From the NCBI RefSeq assembly GCF_015277815.1, contig NZ_CP063813.1, forward strand, positions 124,001 through 188,000: a DNA stretch of 64,000 nt. Reading direction: 5' to 3'. Position numbers and translations under genes: made by a program. This DNA is from Microbacterium atlanticum. GTDB lineage: Bacteria > Actinomycetota > Actinomycetes > Actinomycetales > Microbacteriaceae. Below the pieces are notes generated by a model, which had not been told where the DNA came from, made no database searches, and saw nothing but the letters and a program-made list of their open reading frames with translations. Shown in pieces: positions 17,847-26,088 of this stretch (positions within the stretch are counted from its first letter, which is position 1; each line of letters begins with the position of its first letter).

Positions 17847-18044
17847 CTACCGAGCGAAGTGCATCCCGCGCGCGCTGAGTTCCTCCGCGAGGATCCGAAC
17901 CGCCTTCGGGCCGACACCGTGAATGTTCAGTACGTCGGATGTGGTGAGCGATGTGAGTTGCTGGAATCGAGTGATTCCGTGGACGGCGAGCTCGCGACGC
18001 GCGACCTTGCCGAGAGTGACCGGGAACTCAGAGTCAGATTCCAC
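17847..18044 (-). CDS. Small helix-hairpin-helix protein
   Basis: This 65-residue protein consists almost entirely of an HhH-type DNA-binding unit: RRELAVHGITRFQQLTSL, then LNIHGVGPKAVRILAEEL, with the GVGP hairpin. The pattern is like the C-terminal domain of the RNA polymerase alpha subunit and of small actinobacterial 'helix-hairpin-helix domain' proteins. It starts at GTG 18044 and is encoded convergently to the CPBP gene and divergently from the next gene. A DNA-binding role is inferred from the fold; the target is unknown. Confidence 0.7.
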   Translation of the reverse strand: MESDSEFPVTLGKVARRELAVHGITRFQQLTSLTTSDVLNIHGVGPKAVRILAEELSARGMHFAR

Positions 18045-18279
18045 GCCGACACACTACCCGCGGCCCAGGTTCGCATCGATCCTCAAACGAGCGGCCCCGC
18101 GATCCAGCACGCCACTCGGGCGTTCAGCCCTCGCCGCGTGGGTGAATGCGAGCCGTTCCCCAATTCGCCGGGTGGGTCGGCACAGAGGAGCGCGACAGGA
18201 CTCCTCGACCGCGAGCCGATCCAGCGCTATCGTGACGCCGAGGCGAAGCATCGGGGCTACGCCGAACTGGGGGGCTGTC

Positions 18280-19044
18280 ATGGTCGAGATTCTGGACAAC
18301 TCTGCCTCAAGCGCAACCGAAGCGAGTCGCCGTGGTTTGGCAGAAGCGGTAGCGGAGGCCGCGGAGTGGAGGCTGTTCGACTCGCAATTGTCCGTATCGG
18401 CCGCTCTCGAAGCGGGGTTCAATGTAGGACAGATCTCGGCTGGTTATCAGGCGCGAGTGATCGTCCGCGAACTCAGTAAGAGCGTCGAGAAGGACGTGGC
18501 CAACGGCGTTGAGAGGTGGGGGACCGCGATTCGCTTAGTTATCGTCGCGGAGAGCAAGTCTTTCGATGGCCAACTGTCAGTGCCCATGGTCACCGCGAAG
18601 GCTGAGCTGAGTCAACTGTCCGCGCGGTGCGAACTCTTGCTCCGAGGCGTCGATGAGAACGACAACAAGCCTTTCGAGCTGATCCCAGACTTGAACACGC
18701 TCAGCGTCGAAACTCTCCCGAAGTATTCGGAGGCGATGGACGCGATCCGCAAATACCTAGGTAAGACTCCCGGTGCGATCAAGCCGGCCCGTCTCTCGAC
18801 GATCCTGCGCAGTGACCAGGAGCAGATACTCCTAAAGAACGCTGCTGCCAAGTTGATGATGCTCGCGGGATTGTTAGATGGATACTCAGGATCCCGGTAC
18901 TACAGCCGCATAGACAACGAAGCGCTCAGGAGGCGGGTTGCGGACGAATGGGCAAGTTTCGATCCTGCGTCAGCGAATGACCAGCGGCCAAGTGCGGAGG
19001 CCGTACGGCGTGCGGATCTCCTGTACCGCGCCGCCTACTCGTAA
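18280..19044 (+). CDS. Hypothetical helical protein
   Basis: This 254-residue soluble protein is mostly alpha-helical with long heptad-like stretches (EASRRGLAEAVAEAAEWR; LSKSVEKDVANGVERWGTAI; EQILLKNAAAKLMMLAGLL). It has no signal peptide, membrane helix or known motif. The start at ATG 18280 follows a run of G residues that can act as a ribosome site; the frame is open further upstream but that part is antisense to the helix-hairpin-helix gene and looks non-coding. Base composition is slightly less GC-rich than in neighbouring core genes, consistent with the accessory nature of this stretch. I do not recognise its family. Confidence 0.6.
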   Translation: MVEILDNSASSATEASRRGLAEAVAEAAEWRLFDSQLSVSAALEAGFNVGQISAGYQARVIVRELSKSVEKDVANGVERWGTAIRLVIVAESKSFDGQLSVPMVTAKAELSQLSARCELLLRGVDENDNKPFELIPDLNTLSVETLPKYSEAMDAIRKYLGKTPGAIKPARLSTILRSDQEQILLKNAAAKLMMLAGLLDGYSGSRYYSRIDNEALRRRVADEWASFDPASANDQRPSAEAVRRADLLYRAAYS

Positions 19045-19210
19045 GTCATACCCATGTACGACCCGCGTCGAGGAGCGATCGAGCCCGCGCGTACCATCGG
19101 CGCCCCGGCGCCTTCCTTCCGCGGGCGATGGCTGTCGAGGATTCATGTCGGGTGGTCTCCATAGGATCGAAGGGTCGGCTGTCCGACCAAGAGACCCTAG
19201 GAAGTTCCTC

Positions 19211-19813
19211 GTGAAGATTCGTGGTGCGATCGTGTCGCTCATCGTCTGTTCGGTGTTCGTGCTGGGCGGTTGCTCCGCTGGCGGGGACAGTGCGACAAAC
19301 AGCTCGACCTCCTCACCCGCCGCCGTCGAGGTCGAGGAGGAACTAGTGACCGTCGATGTGCGGATCGCCCGGTCGTTGCTGGACCAGAGTGGGTCGCTCA
19401 CCGACGAACAGATCGTGGCCGGCGCAGGCGAGAAAGGCATCGCGGCGGATGTTGAGGGCGACACCGTCGTCTACACGATGACGAAGCCGCAGCGCGACGA
19501 GATGCTCTCGCAGATGCGCTCGACAGTTCAGGACGCGGCCGATGAACTGATTGCGGATGAGGCGAACTCGGTAACCGCGGTCGAGTTCAACGACGAGATG
19601 ACGTCATTCGAGGTGTCGGTCGACGCAGCGAGTTACGGTGCGCTCGAGAGCTTGCTCGCACTCGGGTTCTACATTCAGGGGGCGCTGTACCAGCAGTTCA
19701 ACGGAGTCACCCCCGACGACATTGACGTGATCGTGGAGTTCGTCGATGATGCGACTGGCGAGGTGCTGGACACGGGGTCATACCAGGAAATGCGCGAGAA
19801 CCGCGGCGAGTAG
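19211..19813 (+). CDS. Secreted lipoprotein of unknown function
   Basis: This 200-residue protein begins at GTG 19211 after an AGGAAG ribosome site. It has a typical lipoprotein signal: KIRG, a hydrophobic stretch (AIVSLIVCSVFVL) and the lipobox LGGC with the acylated Cys near residue 19. A Ser/Thr-rich linker is followed by about 150 acidic residues predicted to form an alpha/beta domain (EEELVTVDVRIARSLLDQS; VEFNDEMTSFEVSVDAASYG). It should be tethered to the outer face of the membrane. No enzyme motif is visible. The gene stands alone between unrelated genes. Confidence 0.75.
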   Translation: MKIRGAIVSLIVCSVFVLGGCSAGGDSATNSSTSSPAAVEVEEELVTVDVRIARSLLDQSGSLTDEQIVAGAGEKGIAADVEGDTVVYTMTKPQRDEMLSQMRSTVQDAADELIADEANSVTAVEFNDEMTSFEVSVDAASYGALESLLALGFYIQGALYQQFNGVTPDDIDVIVEFVDDATGEVLDTGSYQEMRENRGE

Positions 19814-20037
19814 GTCTGCCCGCTCGACCCCGGCCGGTGCGGGTAAATCACCTGGCGTTTCAGTCCCCGATTACGAAGCTCCCGGGCTCCCTCTTCGCGG
19901 GCTGGCGTAAACCTAAGCCAAACTCGCGTGATTGATGAGGCCCCTCTCATAAAGTTGCGCTAGCTCGCATATGCCCGGCGAGCACTCGTGCCTGGGGTCA
20001 CGGCGTAGACCGTGTGCCCTTGTGTGAAAGGAACGCC

Positions 20038-21129
20038 TTGACCGATTCGACGCCTACATCCGCACCCGCAGGCTGGTTTCCTGCAGGCGTTCAAGGCCAA
20101 GAGCGCTACTGGGACGGCACCTCGTGGACCGACCAAGTTCGTCCTGCCGGCGGCATCGCCACCGCGACGGGCGTGGTTCCGGGCCCGCCGACCGCTCCGG
20201 CGCCCGAGAAGAGGCCCCGCAACATCCTCGGAATCGTCGCCCTCGCAGTGGCCGCCGTGGGCTTCATCTTCGCCTGTATTCCCGGCGCTCTGATTGTCGG
20301 GTGGATTCTCCTGCCGATCGGCTTCTTCCTTGGCATCATCGCCCTGTTTCAAAAGGACAAGCCAAAGTGGCAGGGGCTGACCGCAATCATCGTCTCCGTT
20401 GTCGGCACCATCGTCGGCGTGATCGTGTTCATGGCCGTGGCGGCCGGCGCCGTCAGCGATGCCATCAACGCCACCGTCACCGAGGAAGTCGGCACTTCCG
20501 ACGTCGCCGACGAGGAGACATCGGCCGACGAGGAGCCGGCCGTCGAGGAGGAGCCGGCGGTCGCGGACGCCGAAGATCTGGTGCTGGGGGAAACCGCGTT
20601 CGGCGTTGACACCGAGAGCGGCATGGGCTGGTACGCCGTGCAGGTCACTAACCCGAACGAGGACTACATCTTCGCCAGCGCCGGCATCGACGTGGAGGCG
20701 TACGACGCGAACGGCGTGCTGATTGACACCGACAGCACGTACGGCACCATCCTGTCGGGCACCTCGTGGTACGTGGGAGACTTCTTCGACATCGGCTCGG
20801 CGCAGATCAACCACATTGAGGTGCGTGGGCCTACCGCTGACGCGGCGACTCACTCGCCTGCCGCCGAGACGGGATCGTTCACCATGGGGCCGATCACGAC
20901 CGGCTCCGAGTACGACTACATGACAGTCAACGGCACCGTCACCAGTAACTTCTCCGAGGACCAGGACATGGTTCGCATTGATCTGATCGCCCGCGACGGC
21001 GGCGGAAAGATCGTAGGCGTCGACTTCACCTACACCGACCGCGTGCCTTCCGGCGGCACGGCGGCGTGGAACGTCGACTTCTGGAAGGTGCCGCTGGACA
21101 GCAAAGTCGAGGCTCACCCTCACCTCTGA
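20038..21129 (+). CDS. DUF2510 membrane protein with extracellular beta domain
   Basis: This 363-residue protein starts with a DUF2510 motif (PAGWFPAGVQGQERYWDGT, then SWTDQVRP), a small cytoplasmic actinobacterial domain. Two or three membrane helices follow (NILGIVALAVAAVGFIFACI; GWILLPIGFFLGIIALF; GLTAIIVSVVGTIVGVIVF). A very acidic linker (DEETSADEEPAVEEEPAVAD) leads to an extracellular beta-rich domain like DUF4352/FxLYD proteins (GWYAVQVTNPNEDYIFASAG). The start is a TTG at 20038 behind AAAGGA; an in-frame ATG at 20014 lacks a ribosome site. A UUCG-loop terminator follows. The role is probably at the cell envelope but is not known. Confidence 0.78.
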   Translation: MTDSTPTSAPAGWFPAGVQGQERYWDGTSWTDQVRPAGGIATATGVVPGPPTAPAPEKRPRNILGIVALAVAAVGFIFACIPGALIVGWILLPIGFFLGIIALFQKDKPKWQGLTAIIVSVVGTIVGVIVFMAVAAGAVSDAINATVTEEVGTSDVADEETSADEEPAVEEEPAVADAEDLVLGETAFGVDTESGMGWYAVQVTNPNEDYIFASAGIDVEAYDANGVLIDTDSTYGTILSGTSWYVGDFFDIGSAQINHIEVRGPTADAATHSPAAETGSFTMGPITTGSEYDYMTVNGTVTSNFSEDQDMVRIDLIARDGGGKIVGVDFTYTDRVPSGGTAAWNVDFWKVPLDSKVEAHPHL

Positions 21130-21173
21130 TCACCTGTACGAACTGCGCGACCTAACCGAGGTCGCGACGAGAA

Positions 21174-21195
21174 GGGGGCGCCTTCGGGCGCTCCC
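21174..21195 (+). terminator. UUCG-loop terminator after the DUF2510 gene
   Basis: A 9-bp GC-rich stem (21174-21182 with 21187-21195, one G-T pair) encloses the very stable tetraloop TTCG. It lies 45 bp past the stop codon and is followed by a C/T-rich stretch. Confidence 0.75.
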
Positions 21196-21318
21196 TCCTC
21201 GTTTACGGCTCCATTGGCGTACCGGGCGAGCGCTTTAAGGCGACACCGCCTTCATGCACTGCCCGGAAAACGATCCAACCCGCGTGCGCGTGCGCACTCT
21301 CAGTGGGACGCTCGCGGC

Positions 21319-21927
21319 ATGAATGGAATACAGATTGGCTATGCCAGAGTCTCCACCGCCGATCAGGACCTCACTTCGCAGCGGGACGCCCTGCTGCGAC
21401 TGGGAGTCCTCGATTCGAACACCTACGTCGATCACGGGCTGACCGGCACCAACCGGGCAAGACCCGGACTGCGCGAAGCGCTCGCCGCCGTCCGCGAAGG
21501 CGACACCCTCGTGGTCACCAAGCTCGACCGGCTTGCCCGATCGGTCAGGGACGCGCGCGACATCGCCGACGAGCTGACGACGAAAGGCGTCGCGCTCAGT
21601 CTGGGCGGCAGCAGATACGACCCCACAGATCCGGTGGGACGGCTCCTGTTCAACGTGCTCGCCATGGTCGCCGAGTTCGAACGCGACCTGATCAGCATGC
21701 GCACGAAGGAAGGTATGGCGGTCGCCCGCGCGAAAGGTCACCTGAAGGGCAAGCAGCCCAAGCTGTCGACCACGCAGCGCAAGCTCCTGTTCGACGTCCA
21801 AGACCGGGGTGAGTACACCCAGACCGAGATCGCCGAGCTGTTCAACGTGTCCCGTGCCACCGTCTACCGCGAACTCCAACGCCGCCGGGTGGCGTTCCTC
21901 GCCACCTGCGAAGCGCACATCTTCTGA
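21319..21927 (+). CDS. Serine recombinase (resolvase/invertase family)
   Basis: This 202-residue protein has the small serine recombinase layout. The catalytic domain begins IGYARVSTADQ with nucleophile S12 and R10. TKLDRLARSVRD and GRLLFNVLAMVAEFERDLI follow (the E/R region and the long E-helix), and then a C-terminal Hin-type helix-turn-helix (YTQTEIAELFNVSRATVYRE). Length and order match Tn3 resolvases and PinR-like invertases. ATG 21319 is used; the open frame before it is not conserved in character. No transposase or invertible segment is evident beside it. A small inverted repeat (AAGGCG-acac-CGCCTT, 21237-21252) lies upstream but I cannot show that it is a res site. It probably entered with a mobile element. 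Confidence 0.9.
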   Translation: MNGIQIGYARVSTADQDLTSQRDALLRLGVLDSNTYVDHGLTGTNRARPGLREALAAVREGDTLVVTKLDRLARSVRDARDIADELTTKGVALSLGGSRYDPTDPVGRLLFNVLAMVAEFERDLISMRTKEGMAVARAKGHLKGKQPKLSTTQRKLLFDVQDRGEYTQTEIAELFNVSRATVYRELQRRRVAFLATCEAHIF

Positions 21928-21979
21928 CAACCCACGGCTCCGTCCATCCCCCGCGGAGTCGATCTCGACCGACGAGCGC

Positions 21980-22255
21980 TCAGCGGCGTTGGTACGCGTC
22001 CCGACGATGCTCGATGGTGACGATCTCGATGACCAGGCGGTCGTCCTCGATCCGATAGAGCACTCGATACTCGCCGCGACGCGCTGAGTACAAAGGCGCG
22101 AGCGGCTCACGCAACGGATTGCCCAGTCTCGTCGGGTTGGCTGCCAGCGGCCCGACGATGAACTCGAACACCGCTGCGGCGACGGATTCGGGGAGCGTGA
22201 CCTCGAGCGCACGCCTCGCCGATCGTGTGAAGACGACCTCGTAGGGCCCGATCAC
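21980..22255 (-). CDS. RelE/ParE-family toxin
   Basis: This 91-residue protein has the RelE fold pattern: YEVVFTRSARRALEVTLPES at the start, GNPLREPLAPLYSARRGEYR in the middle, and VLYRIEDDRLVIEIVTIEHR with the closing HRRDAY. The basic residues in RRGEYRVLYR and the final HR..Y are those used for mRNA cleavage in RelE toxins. Its ATG overlaps the stop of the upstream antitoxin gene by 4 bp. It should cleave ribosome-bound mRNA when the antitoxin is degraded. All key features seem intact. Confidence 0.9.
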   Translation of the reverse strand: MIGPYEVVFTRSARRALEVTLPESVAAAVFEFIVGPLAANPTRLGNPLREPLAPLYSARRGEYRVLYRIEDDRLVIEIVTIEHRRDAYQRR

Positions 22256-22536
22256 TCGGCAAGCCGACCGCGCGCGACCATAGCGGCACGAACCTCATCT
22301 GCCGACGACACGTCGCCCGACTCGAGCTCGGCGATCGCCTCCCTCAACGCTGCGACCTCGTCAGGACGGCTCAAGATGTCCACGGTCTCCACGAGCGCGT
22401 CATAGTCCTCAGCGCTCAGCAGAACCGCGACTCGAGCACCGTTGCGTGTGATCTCGAAACGCTCATGAGTGGTCGCCGCCGATTCGATGTGCTTGCTCAG
22501 CGATGCGCGCGCATCCGCGAGTGACAGTACCGTCAT
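22252..22536 (-). CDS. Phd/YefM-family antitoxin
   Basis: This 94-residue protein starts MTVLSLADARASLSKHIESA and continues HERFEITRNGARVAVLLSAE, the Phd/YefM DNA-binding fold. Its C-terminal tail (AALREAIAELESGDVSSADE) is the part that should wrap and block the toxin. The ATG at 22536 is chosen because it begins at the conserved N-terminus and follows a -10 box by seven bases; the open frame upstream to 22656 is not family-like. With the toxin it forms a type II module that is normally autorepressed through the Phd domain. Confidence 0.9.
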   Translation of the reverse strand: MTVLSLADARASLSKHIESAATTHERFEITRNGARVAVLLSAEDYDALVETVDILSRPDEVAALREAIAELESGDVSSADEVRAAMVARGRLAE

Positions 22537-22580
22537 GTACAGAATTCTAGCGCGAATGCACTTGTGCGGCCTCGTCCGAC
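22537..22580 (-). promoter_or_regulatory. Promoter of the toxin-antitoxin operon, probably leaderless
   Basis: On the minus strand a good -10 box TAGAAT (22544-22549) ends seven bases before the antitoxin ATG, so transcription would begin at or next to the A of the start codon. The palindromes AGAATTCT and TGTACA overlap this site and may be contacted by the antitoxin. No strong -35 box is seen. Confidence 0.45.
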
Positions 22581-22682
22581 CACGTCGCGGCATCGCGCTG
22601 CCCGCATACGGATCGCCGTGTTCACGGTGCAGTACACCAATGCGGTCGTGGGGCACCCCCGCCGTCGGCGGTGGTCGGGCTT

Positions 22683-22817
22683 GTGGTCTGGGCCATCACT
22701 GCCGACCCGTCGGTATGGAAGGACCACGCGTGCGAGGTCGCCGGGCGCGCGCTCACCGAGAGCGAGTGGCAGGCATACATCGGTGAGATCCCTTATGACC
22801 CCGGATGCCGGGGTTGA
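22683..22817 (+). pseudogene. C-terminal remnant of a WD40-repeat signalling protein
   Basis: The frame ending at TGA 22815-22817 reads DPSVWKDHACEVAGRALTES and then EWQAYIGEIPYDPGC. This is the characteristic last segment of large actinobacterial WD40/AAA regulators (usually 'W...AC..AGRNLT..EW..Y.G..Y...C'). Nothing of the WD40 propellers precedes it; upstream sequence is unrelated. It overlaps the start of the next remnant. Confidence 0.55.
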
Positions 22818-22990
22818 CGGAGAGACCCTGTGGCGCAGGGGCGGGGCCGCGTCCGGCCCCGTCCGCACGCCGGATCAGCGCCTGCGGATCTTCGTCAGTT
22901 GCACCTTGGGGGAGCTGGCGTAAGAGCGGCGGGCCGCTCGTGCCGCGATCGAGCGCCTCGCCCGCGACGTCGCCAGCTCGCGCGCTTCAC
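22795..22990 (+). pseudogene. DUF4062 N-terminal remnant with an in-frame stop
   Basis: From ATG 22795 the frame reads DGETLWRRGGAASGP, then VRTPDQRLRIFVSCTLGELA, which is the start of DUF4062-containing ATPase regulators (consensus 'R.FVSSTL.ELA.ER.A.R.AI..L'). A TAA at 22921-22923 replaces the expected acidic codon. The frame continues ERRAARAAIERLARDVAS to about 22990 and then loses homology. A full protein would have 600-1100 residues, so this is a decayed fragment. Confidence 0.6.
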
Positions 22991-23055
22991 AGCGGCGATC
23001 GCCCAGCGGTCGGATGTGAGCGATGCCTGTGACGTCGGCGGCGTACGCTCGACAC

Positions 23056-23253
23056 ATGCAGCCGGCGAACCTCTTCACAGCCCGATTCGACGAGGTGGCC
23101 ACCGGTGGCCAGCGCCGCGTCACCGTCGGTGTCGAGGTCCGCGACCGGGAGGCCGACGGGTCCATTCCCACGGCCGCGTGGTTCCGAGGAGAGGAATACC
23201 GCCTCGACATCGAGGATGACTCGGGCGGTGCGATCTACGTGAGACGCTTCTAG
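23056..23253 (+). CDS. Small hypothetical protein
   Basis: This 65-residue protein reads MQPANLFTARFDEVATGGQR at its start and ends with WFRGEEYRLDIEDDSGGAIY. It looks like one compact beta domain without signal or membrane segment. ATG 23056 has no strong ribosome site, and the frame is open a little further upstream. Codon usage is in line with real genes of this genome. No family is recognised. Confidence 0.5.
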   Translation: MQPANLFTARFDEVATGGQRRVTVGVEVRDREADGSIPTAAWFRGEEYRLDIEDDSGGAIYVRRF

Positions 23254-23337
23254 ACCGAGTCTCTCATCGGTGGCGGCACGCGGCCGAGTGGACGGCGCCA
23301 ACAGCCCTCGCCCGCCCTGCTGGGTAGCATCCAACTC

Positions 23338-23775
23338 ATGAGCATCAAGTTGGAGAACGTCGGCATCGCCGTTCGCGATCTCGAGGCGGCCATCGCCTTC
23401 TTCACCGACCTGGGCCTGACGGTTCTCGGTCGTGACACGGTGAGCGGTGAGTGGGCGGACACAGCGGTCGGCCTCGACGGCAACCACGCCAAGATCGCGA
23501 TACTCCAGGCGCCGGATGGTCACGGCCAGATCGAGCTCTTCGAATACATCCATCCCGACGCGATCGAGACGGAGCCCACGCTCCCGAACGAGATCGGAAT
23601 GCACCGTGTCGCCTTCTCCGTCGACGACATTGACGACGCCCTCGAGATCGCGGCGAAGCACGGGTGCCATCCGCTTCGCGGAGTCGCGACGTACCAGGAT
23701 GTCTACAAGCTCACCTATCTGCGCGGCCCGAGCGGCATCCTCGTGATGTTCGCCCAGGACCTGACGAAGAACTGA
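23338..23775 (+). CDS. VOC-family (glyoxalase-like) protein
   Basis: This 145-residue protein has two beta-alpha-beta-beta-beta modules. The first starts KLENVGIAVRDLEAAIAFF and ends near QIELFEY. The second starts GMHRVAFSVDDIDDALEIAA and ends with YLRGPSGILVMFAQ. Likely metal ligands are H91-type residues in the 'H-R-V' strand and the glutamate of QIELFEY, the usual places in glyoxalase I and methylmalonyl-CoA epimerase relatives. It is a stand-alone gene convergent with the TspO-like gene. Substrate unknown; isomerase, lyase or antibiotic-binding roles are all possible. Confidence 0.85.
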   Translation: MSIKLENVGIAVRDLEAAIAFFTDLGLTVLGRDTVSGEWADTAVGLDGNHAKIAILQAPDGHGQIELFEYIHPDAIETEPTLPNEIGMHRVAFSVDDIDDALEIAAKHGCHPLRGVATYQDVYKLTYLRGPSGILVMFAQDLTKN

Positions 23776-23808
23776 GCAAGCGCCGGGCGCAAGCCCGCTC
23801 GGTGTCTG

Positions 23809-24630
23809 TCAGACGCGCTTCGCCCGGTCGTGGCGGACCCGCGTGATGACGGTGGCCACGACGATGAGCGCGACGGCGATGATCGCCGCGATGGCCGTGG
23901 TCGGAGAGTAGGGGTCATCGGCGTACCGCGCGACAGCGACCCACGCGATTCCCCAGCACAGCGACGCCGCGGGTGCGAGGCGGCCCCCGCCCCAGAAGGC
24001 GAGTGCGATGCCGATGGCTGCGGCGGCGCCGAGCACGAAGGACGACCAGATTTCGGGCGCGATGCCGAATCCGTCGAAGCCGGCCGCTACGAGGATCGCG
24101 GTCGCGTTCGCCGCTGTGGCGATGATGATCCAGCCGAGATACAGGCCGATGGCGCCGTCGGCGACGATGGTCTCGATCGTGTTCTTCGGGGTGGTGCGAC
24201 GCAGGATGACGAAGATCCGGCAGAGCACGATCAGCAGCAGCACGATGACGGGAAGACTCAGATAGAGCAGGCCGGCCTGCACGACGCCGATCCAGACCGC
24301 GTTGAGGATGAGCGACGCTGCCACCCACCAGCCGATGCGCTTCTGCCGCTCATCGCTGCGCTGCCCGGGCAGTGCCTGCCAGATCGCATAGGCGAGCATG
24401 CCGGTGTAGATCACGCTCCAGATGCGGAAGGCACCCGTTCCCGGAGCGATGAGCGTCGAGTCGGCGTCGAGGAAGCCGCCGGACGCCTGCTGGATCGGCG
24501 TTCCGAAGAACGCGCCGGACCCGACGAAGGCGGCGACGATGGCGAGCACGGAGCTGACGAGGATGAGCACCTGTCTTGCGATGTCTCGCGTGCGGGCGCT
24601 GCCGTGGTACGTCGTCGTTGTCGTGGACAC
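23809..24630 (-). CDS. TspO/MBR-like polytopic membrane protein
   Basis: This 273-residue protein has seven to eight hydrophobic helices and a tryptophan-rich pattern like TspO relatives of actinobacteria. FFGTPIQQASGGFLDADSTL is an extracytoplasmic loop; GAFRIWSVIYTGMLAYAIWQ, IGWWVAASLILNAVWIGVVQ and GWIIIATAANATAILVAAGF follow, corresponding to TspO's W-rich helices. It is longer than classical TspO (about 160 residues). GTG 24630 is preceded by GAGGAGG. It lies 117 bp downstream of the methyltransferase gene in the same direction and may be read through. Function is probably ligand or pigment handling in the membrane; not established. Confidence 0.75.
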   Translation of the reverse strand: MSTTTTTYHGSARTRDIARQVLILVSSVLAIVAAFVGSGAFFGTPIQQASGGFLDADSTLIAPGTGAFRIWSVIYTGMLAYAIWQALPGQRSDERQKRIGWWVAASLILNAVWIGVVQAGLLYLSLPVIVLLLIVLCRIFVILRRTTPKNTIETIVADGAIGLYLGWIIIATAANATAILVAAGFDGFGIAPEIWSSFVLGAAAAIGIALAFWGGGRLAPAASLCWGIAWVAVARYADDPYSPTTAIAAIIAVALIVVATVITRVRHDRAKRV

Positions 24631-24747
24631 TGTGCCTCCTCGGCTCGCGGTGGGTCCCCTCGTCAAAGCATTCTCGAGAATCACACCGCGCGGATGCATC
24701 GTCCGTGCCGTGATCGCGCAGTGACGGGATCGGCAGGGGTGCCGCCG

Positions 24748-26088
24748 CTACGGCGTCCACCACGGCCGCAGCGGAAGGTCCGCGTCGTCGTTCCCCTGTC
24801 CGTTGACGGCCAGCACGTGGTGCAGTTCGATCCCGCCCGATTCGAAGGCGAGCCGTGATCCGGCCATGTACAGACCCCACACCTTCGCGGCGGGCAGCCC
24901 GATCTCGGCGACCGCCTCGTCCCAGTGCTCAACGAGGTTCGCGCACCAGTCGCGGAGCGTGAGGGCGTAGTGCGGGCGCAGGTTCTCTTCGTGCAGCACC
25001 TGCAGACCGGCATCCTGTGCCTCCGTGATGATGCGACCGGAACCGGTCAGCTCGCCGTCCGGGAACACGTAGCGGTCGATGAAGCCCTGCGCGGCGGGCT
25101 GGGTCTTGTTGTCGCTGCGGGTGATGCAGTGGTTGAGGAGCAGGCCGCCCGTACGCAGACGCGAGCGCAGGAAGCGGAAGTACGCGGGGTAGTTGCGCAC
25201 GCCGATGTGCTCGAGCAGCCCGATCGACGACACCGCGTCGAAACCGGTCTCGGCGATGTCGCGGTAGTCGCCGTAGCGCACCTCCGCATGCTCGCCCAGC
25301 CCTTCGTCGGCGATCGCGCGCTGCGCCCACGCCGCCTGCTCGTGCGACAGCGTCACCCCCAGCGCGTGGACGCCGCGACGCGCGGCGTAGCGGACCATGC
25401 CGCCCCAGCCGCAGCCGACGTCGAGCAGCCGGTCACCCGGCTTCAGGCGCAGCTTGTCGAACACGAGCCGGTACTTGTTCTCCTGCGCCTCCTCGAGCGA
25501 CGCGTCGAGGTGCGGGTAGCACGCGCACGTGTAGGTCATCGACGGCCCGAGCACCCATTCATAGAAGGTGTTCGAGACGTCGTAGTGGTGGTGGATGGCC
25601 TCGGCATCGCGCGACTTGCTGTGCCGCAGGCCCCCGGCGATGCGCTTCCAGCGCGAGGGCACCTCCTGCGGCGGCGGCGCGACCGGGCGCAGATGCTCGA
25701 CGCCGATGGAACGGACGATGCGGGCCATGAGCCGCGGCGACGGTCGCGTGAACTCCAGGCTCTCGAGCGTCTTGAGCAGCTCGTACGGGTCGCCCGGATG
25801 CACACCTCGCACCTCGAGATCGCCGGCGATGTAGGCGCGCGCGAGCCCGAGATCGCCGAACCCGGTCGCGAGATAGGTCGTGCCGCGGGGTGTCTTCAGG
25901 TCCAGCGCGAAGGGCGCGTCCTCGGGTCCGGCCGTGCTGCCGTCGTACGCGGTGAAGCGCAGCGGCAGCCGGCCCGCCGTGAAGATCTCGAGCACCTCGG
26001 CGAGCGTCAGCTTGCCGGACTCGTCGTCGGCCGTGCCCGCCGCGTCGCCGGCTTGCGAGGCATCCGTCCGCTCCTGGGATGTGGTCAT
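24748..26088 (-). CDS. Cyclopropane-fatty-acid-synthase-like methyltransferase (10-methylene type)
   Basis: This 446-residue SAM-dependent enzyme carries the CFA-synthase signatures. AIHHHYDVSNTFYEWVLGPS (about 164-183) is the acyl-chain site, with TCACY nearby. LLDVGCGWGGM (221-231) is the SAM motif I, and SSIGLLEHIGVRNYPAYF and LNHCITRSD follow. The first 140 residues form the extra N-terminal domain typical of actinobacterial forms. Its start overlaps by 4 bp the stop of an FAD oxidoreductase. This gene pair matches the known two-enzyme route in which the methyltransferase adds a methylene group at C10 of a membrane-bound oleoyl chain and the FAD enzyme reduces it to 10-methylstearate (BfaB/BfaA, also called TmsB/TmsA). 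A plain cyclopropanation role is the alternative. Confidence 0.88.
   Translation of the reverse strand: MTTSQERTDASQAGDAAGTADDESGKLTLAEVLEIFTAGRLPLRFTAYDGSTAGPEDAPFALDLKTPRGTTYLATGFGDLGLARAYIAGDLEVRGVHPGDPYELLKTLESLEFTRPSPRLMARIVRSIGVEHLRPVAPPPQEVPSRWKRIAGGLRHSKSRDAEAIHHHYDVSNTFYEWVLGPSMTYTCACYPHLDASLEEAQENKYRLVFDKLRLKPGDRLLDVGCGWGGMVRYAARRGVHALGVTLSHEQAAWAQRAIADEGLGEHAEVRYGDYRDIAETGFDAVSSIGLLEHIGVRNYPAYFRFLRSRLRTGGLLLNHCITRSDNKTQPAAQGFIDRYVFPDGELTGSGRIITEAQDAGLQVLHEENLRPHYALTLRDWCANLVEHWDEAVAEIGLPAAKVWGLYMAGSRLAFESGGIELHHVLAVNGQGNDDADLPLRPWWTP

Noticed and set aside
21237..21252. AAGGCG-acac-CGCCTT repeat as a res site of the recombinase
   Set aside because: One short repeat is not enough; resolvase sites need several spaced dyads, which I do not see.
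17750..23260. A bounded genomic island or integrated element with attachment sites
   Set aside because: A recombinase, toxin-antitoxin pair and decayed genes occur here, but I found no tRNA gene, integrase or flanking direct repeats.
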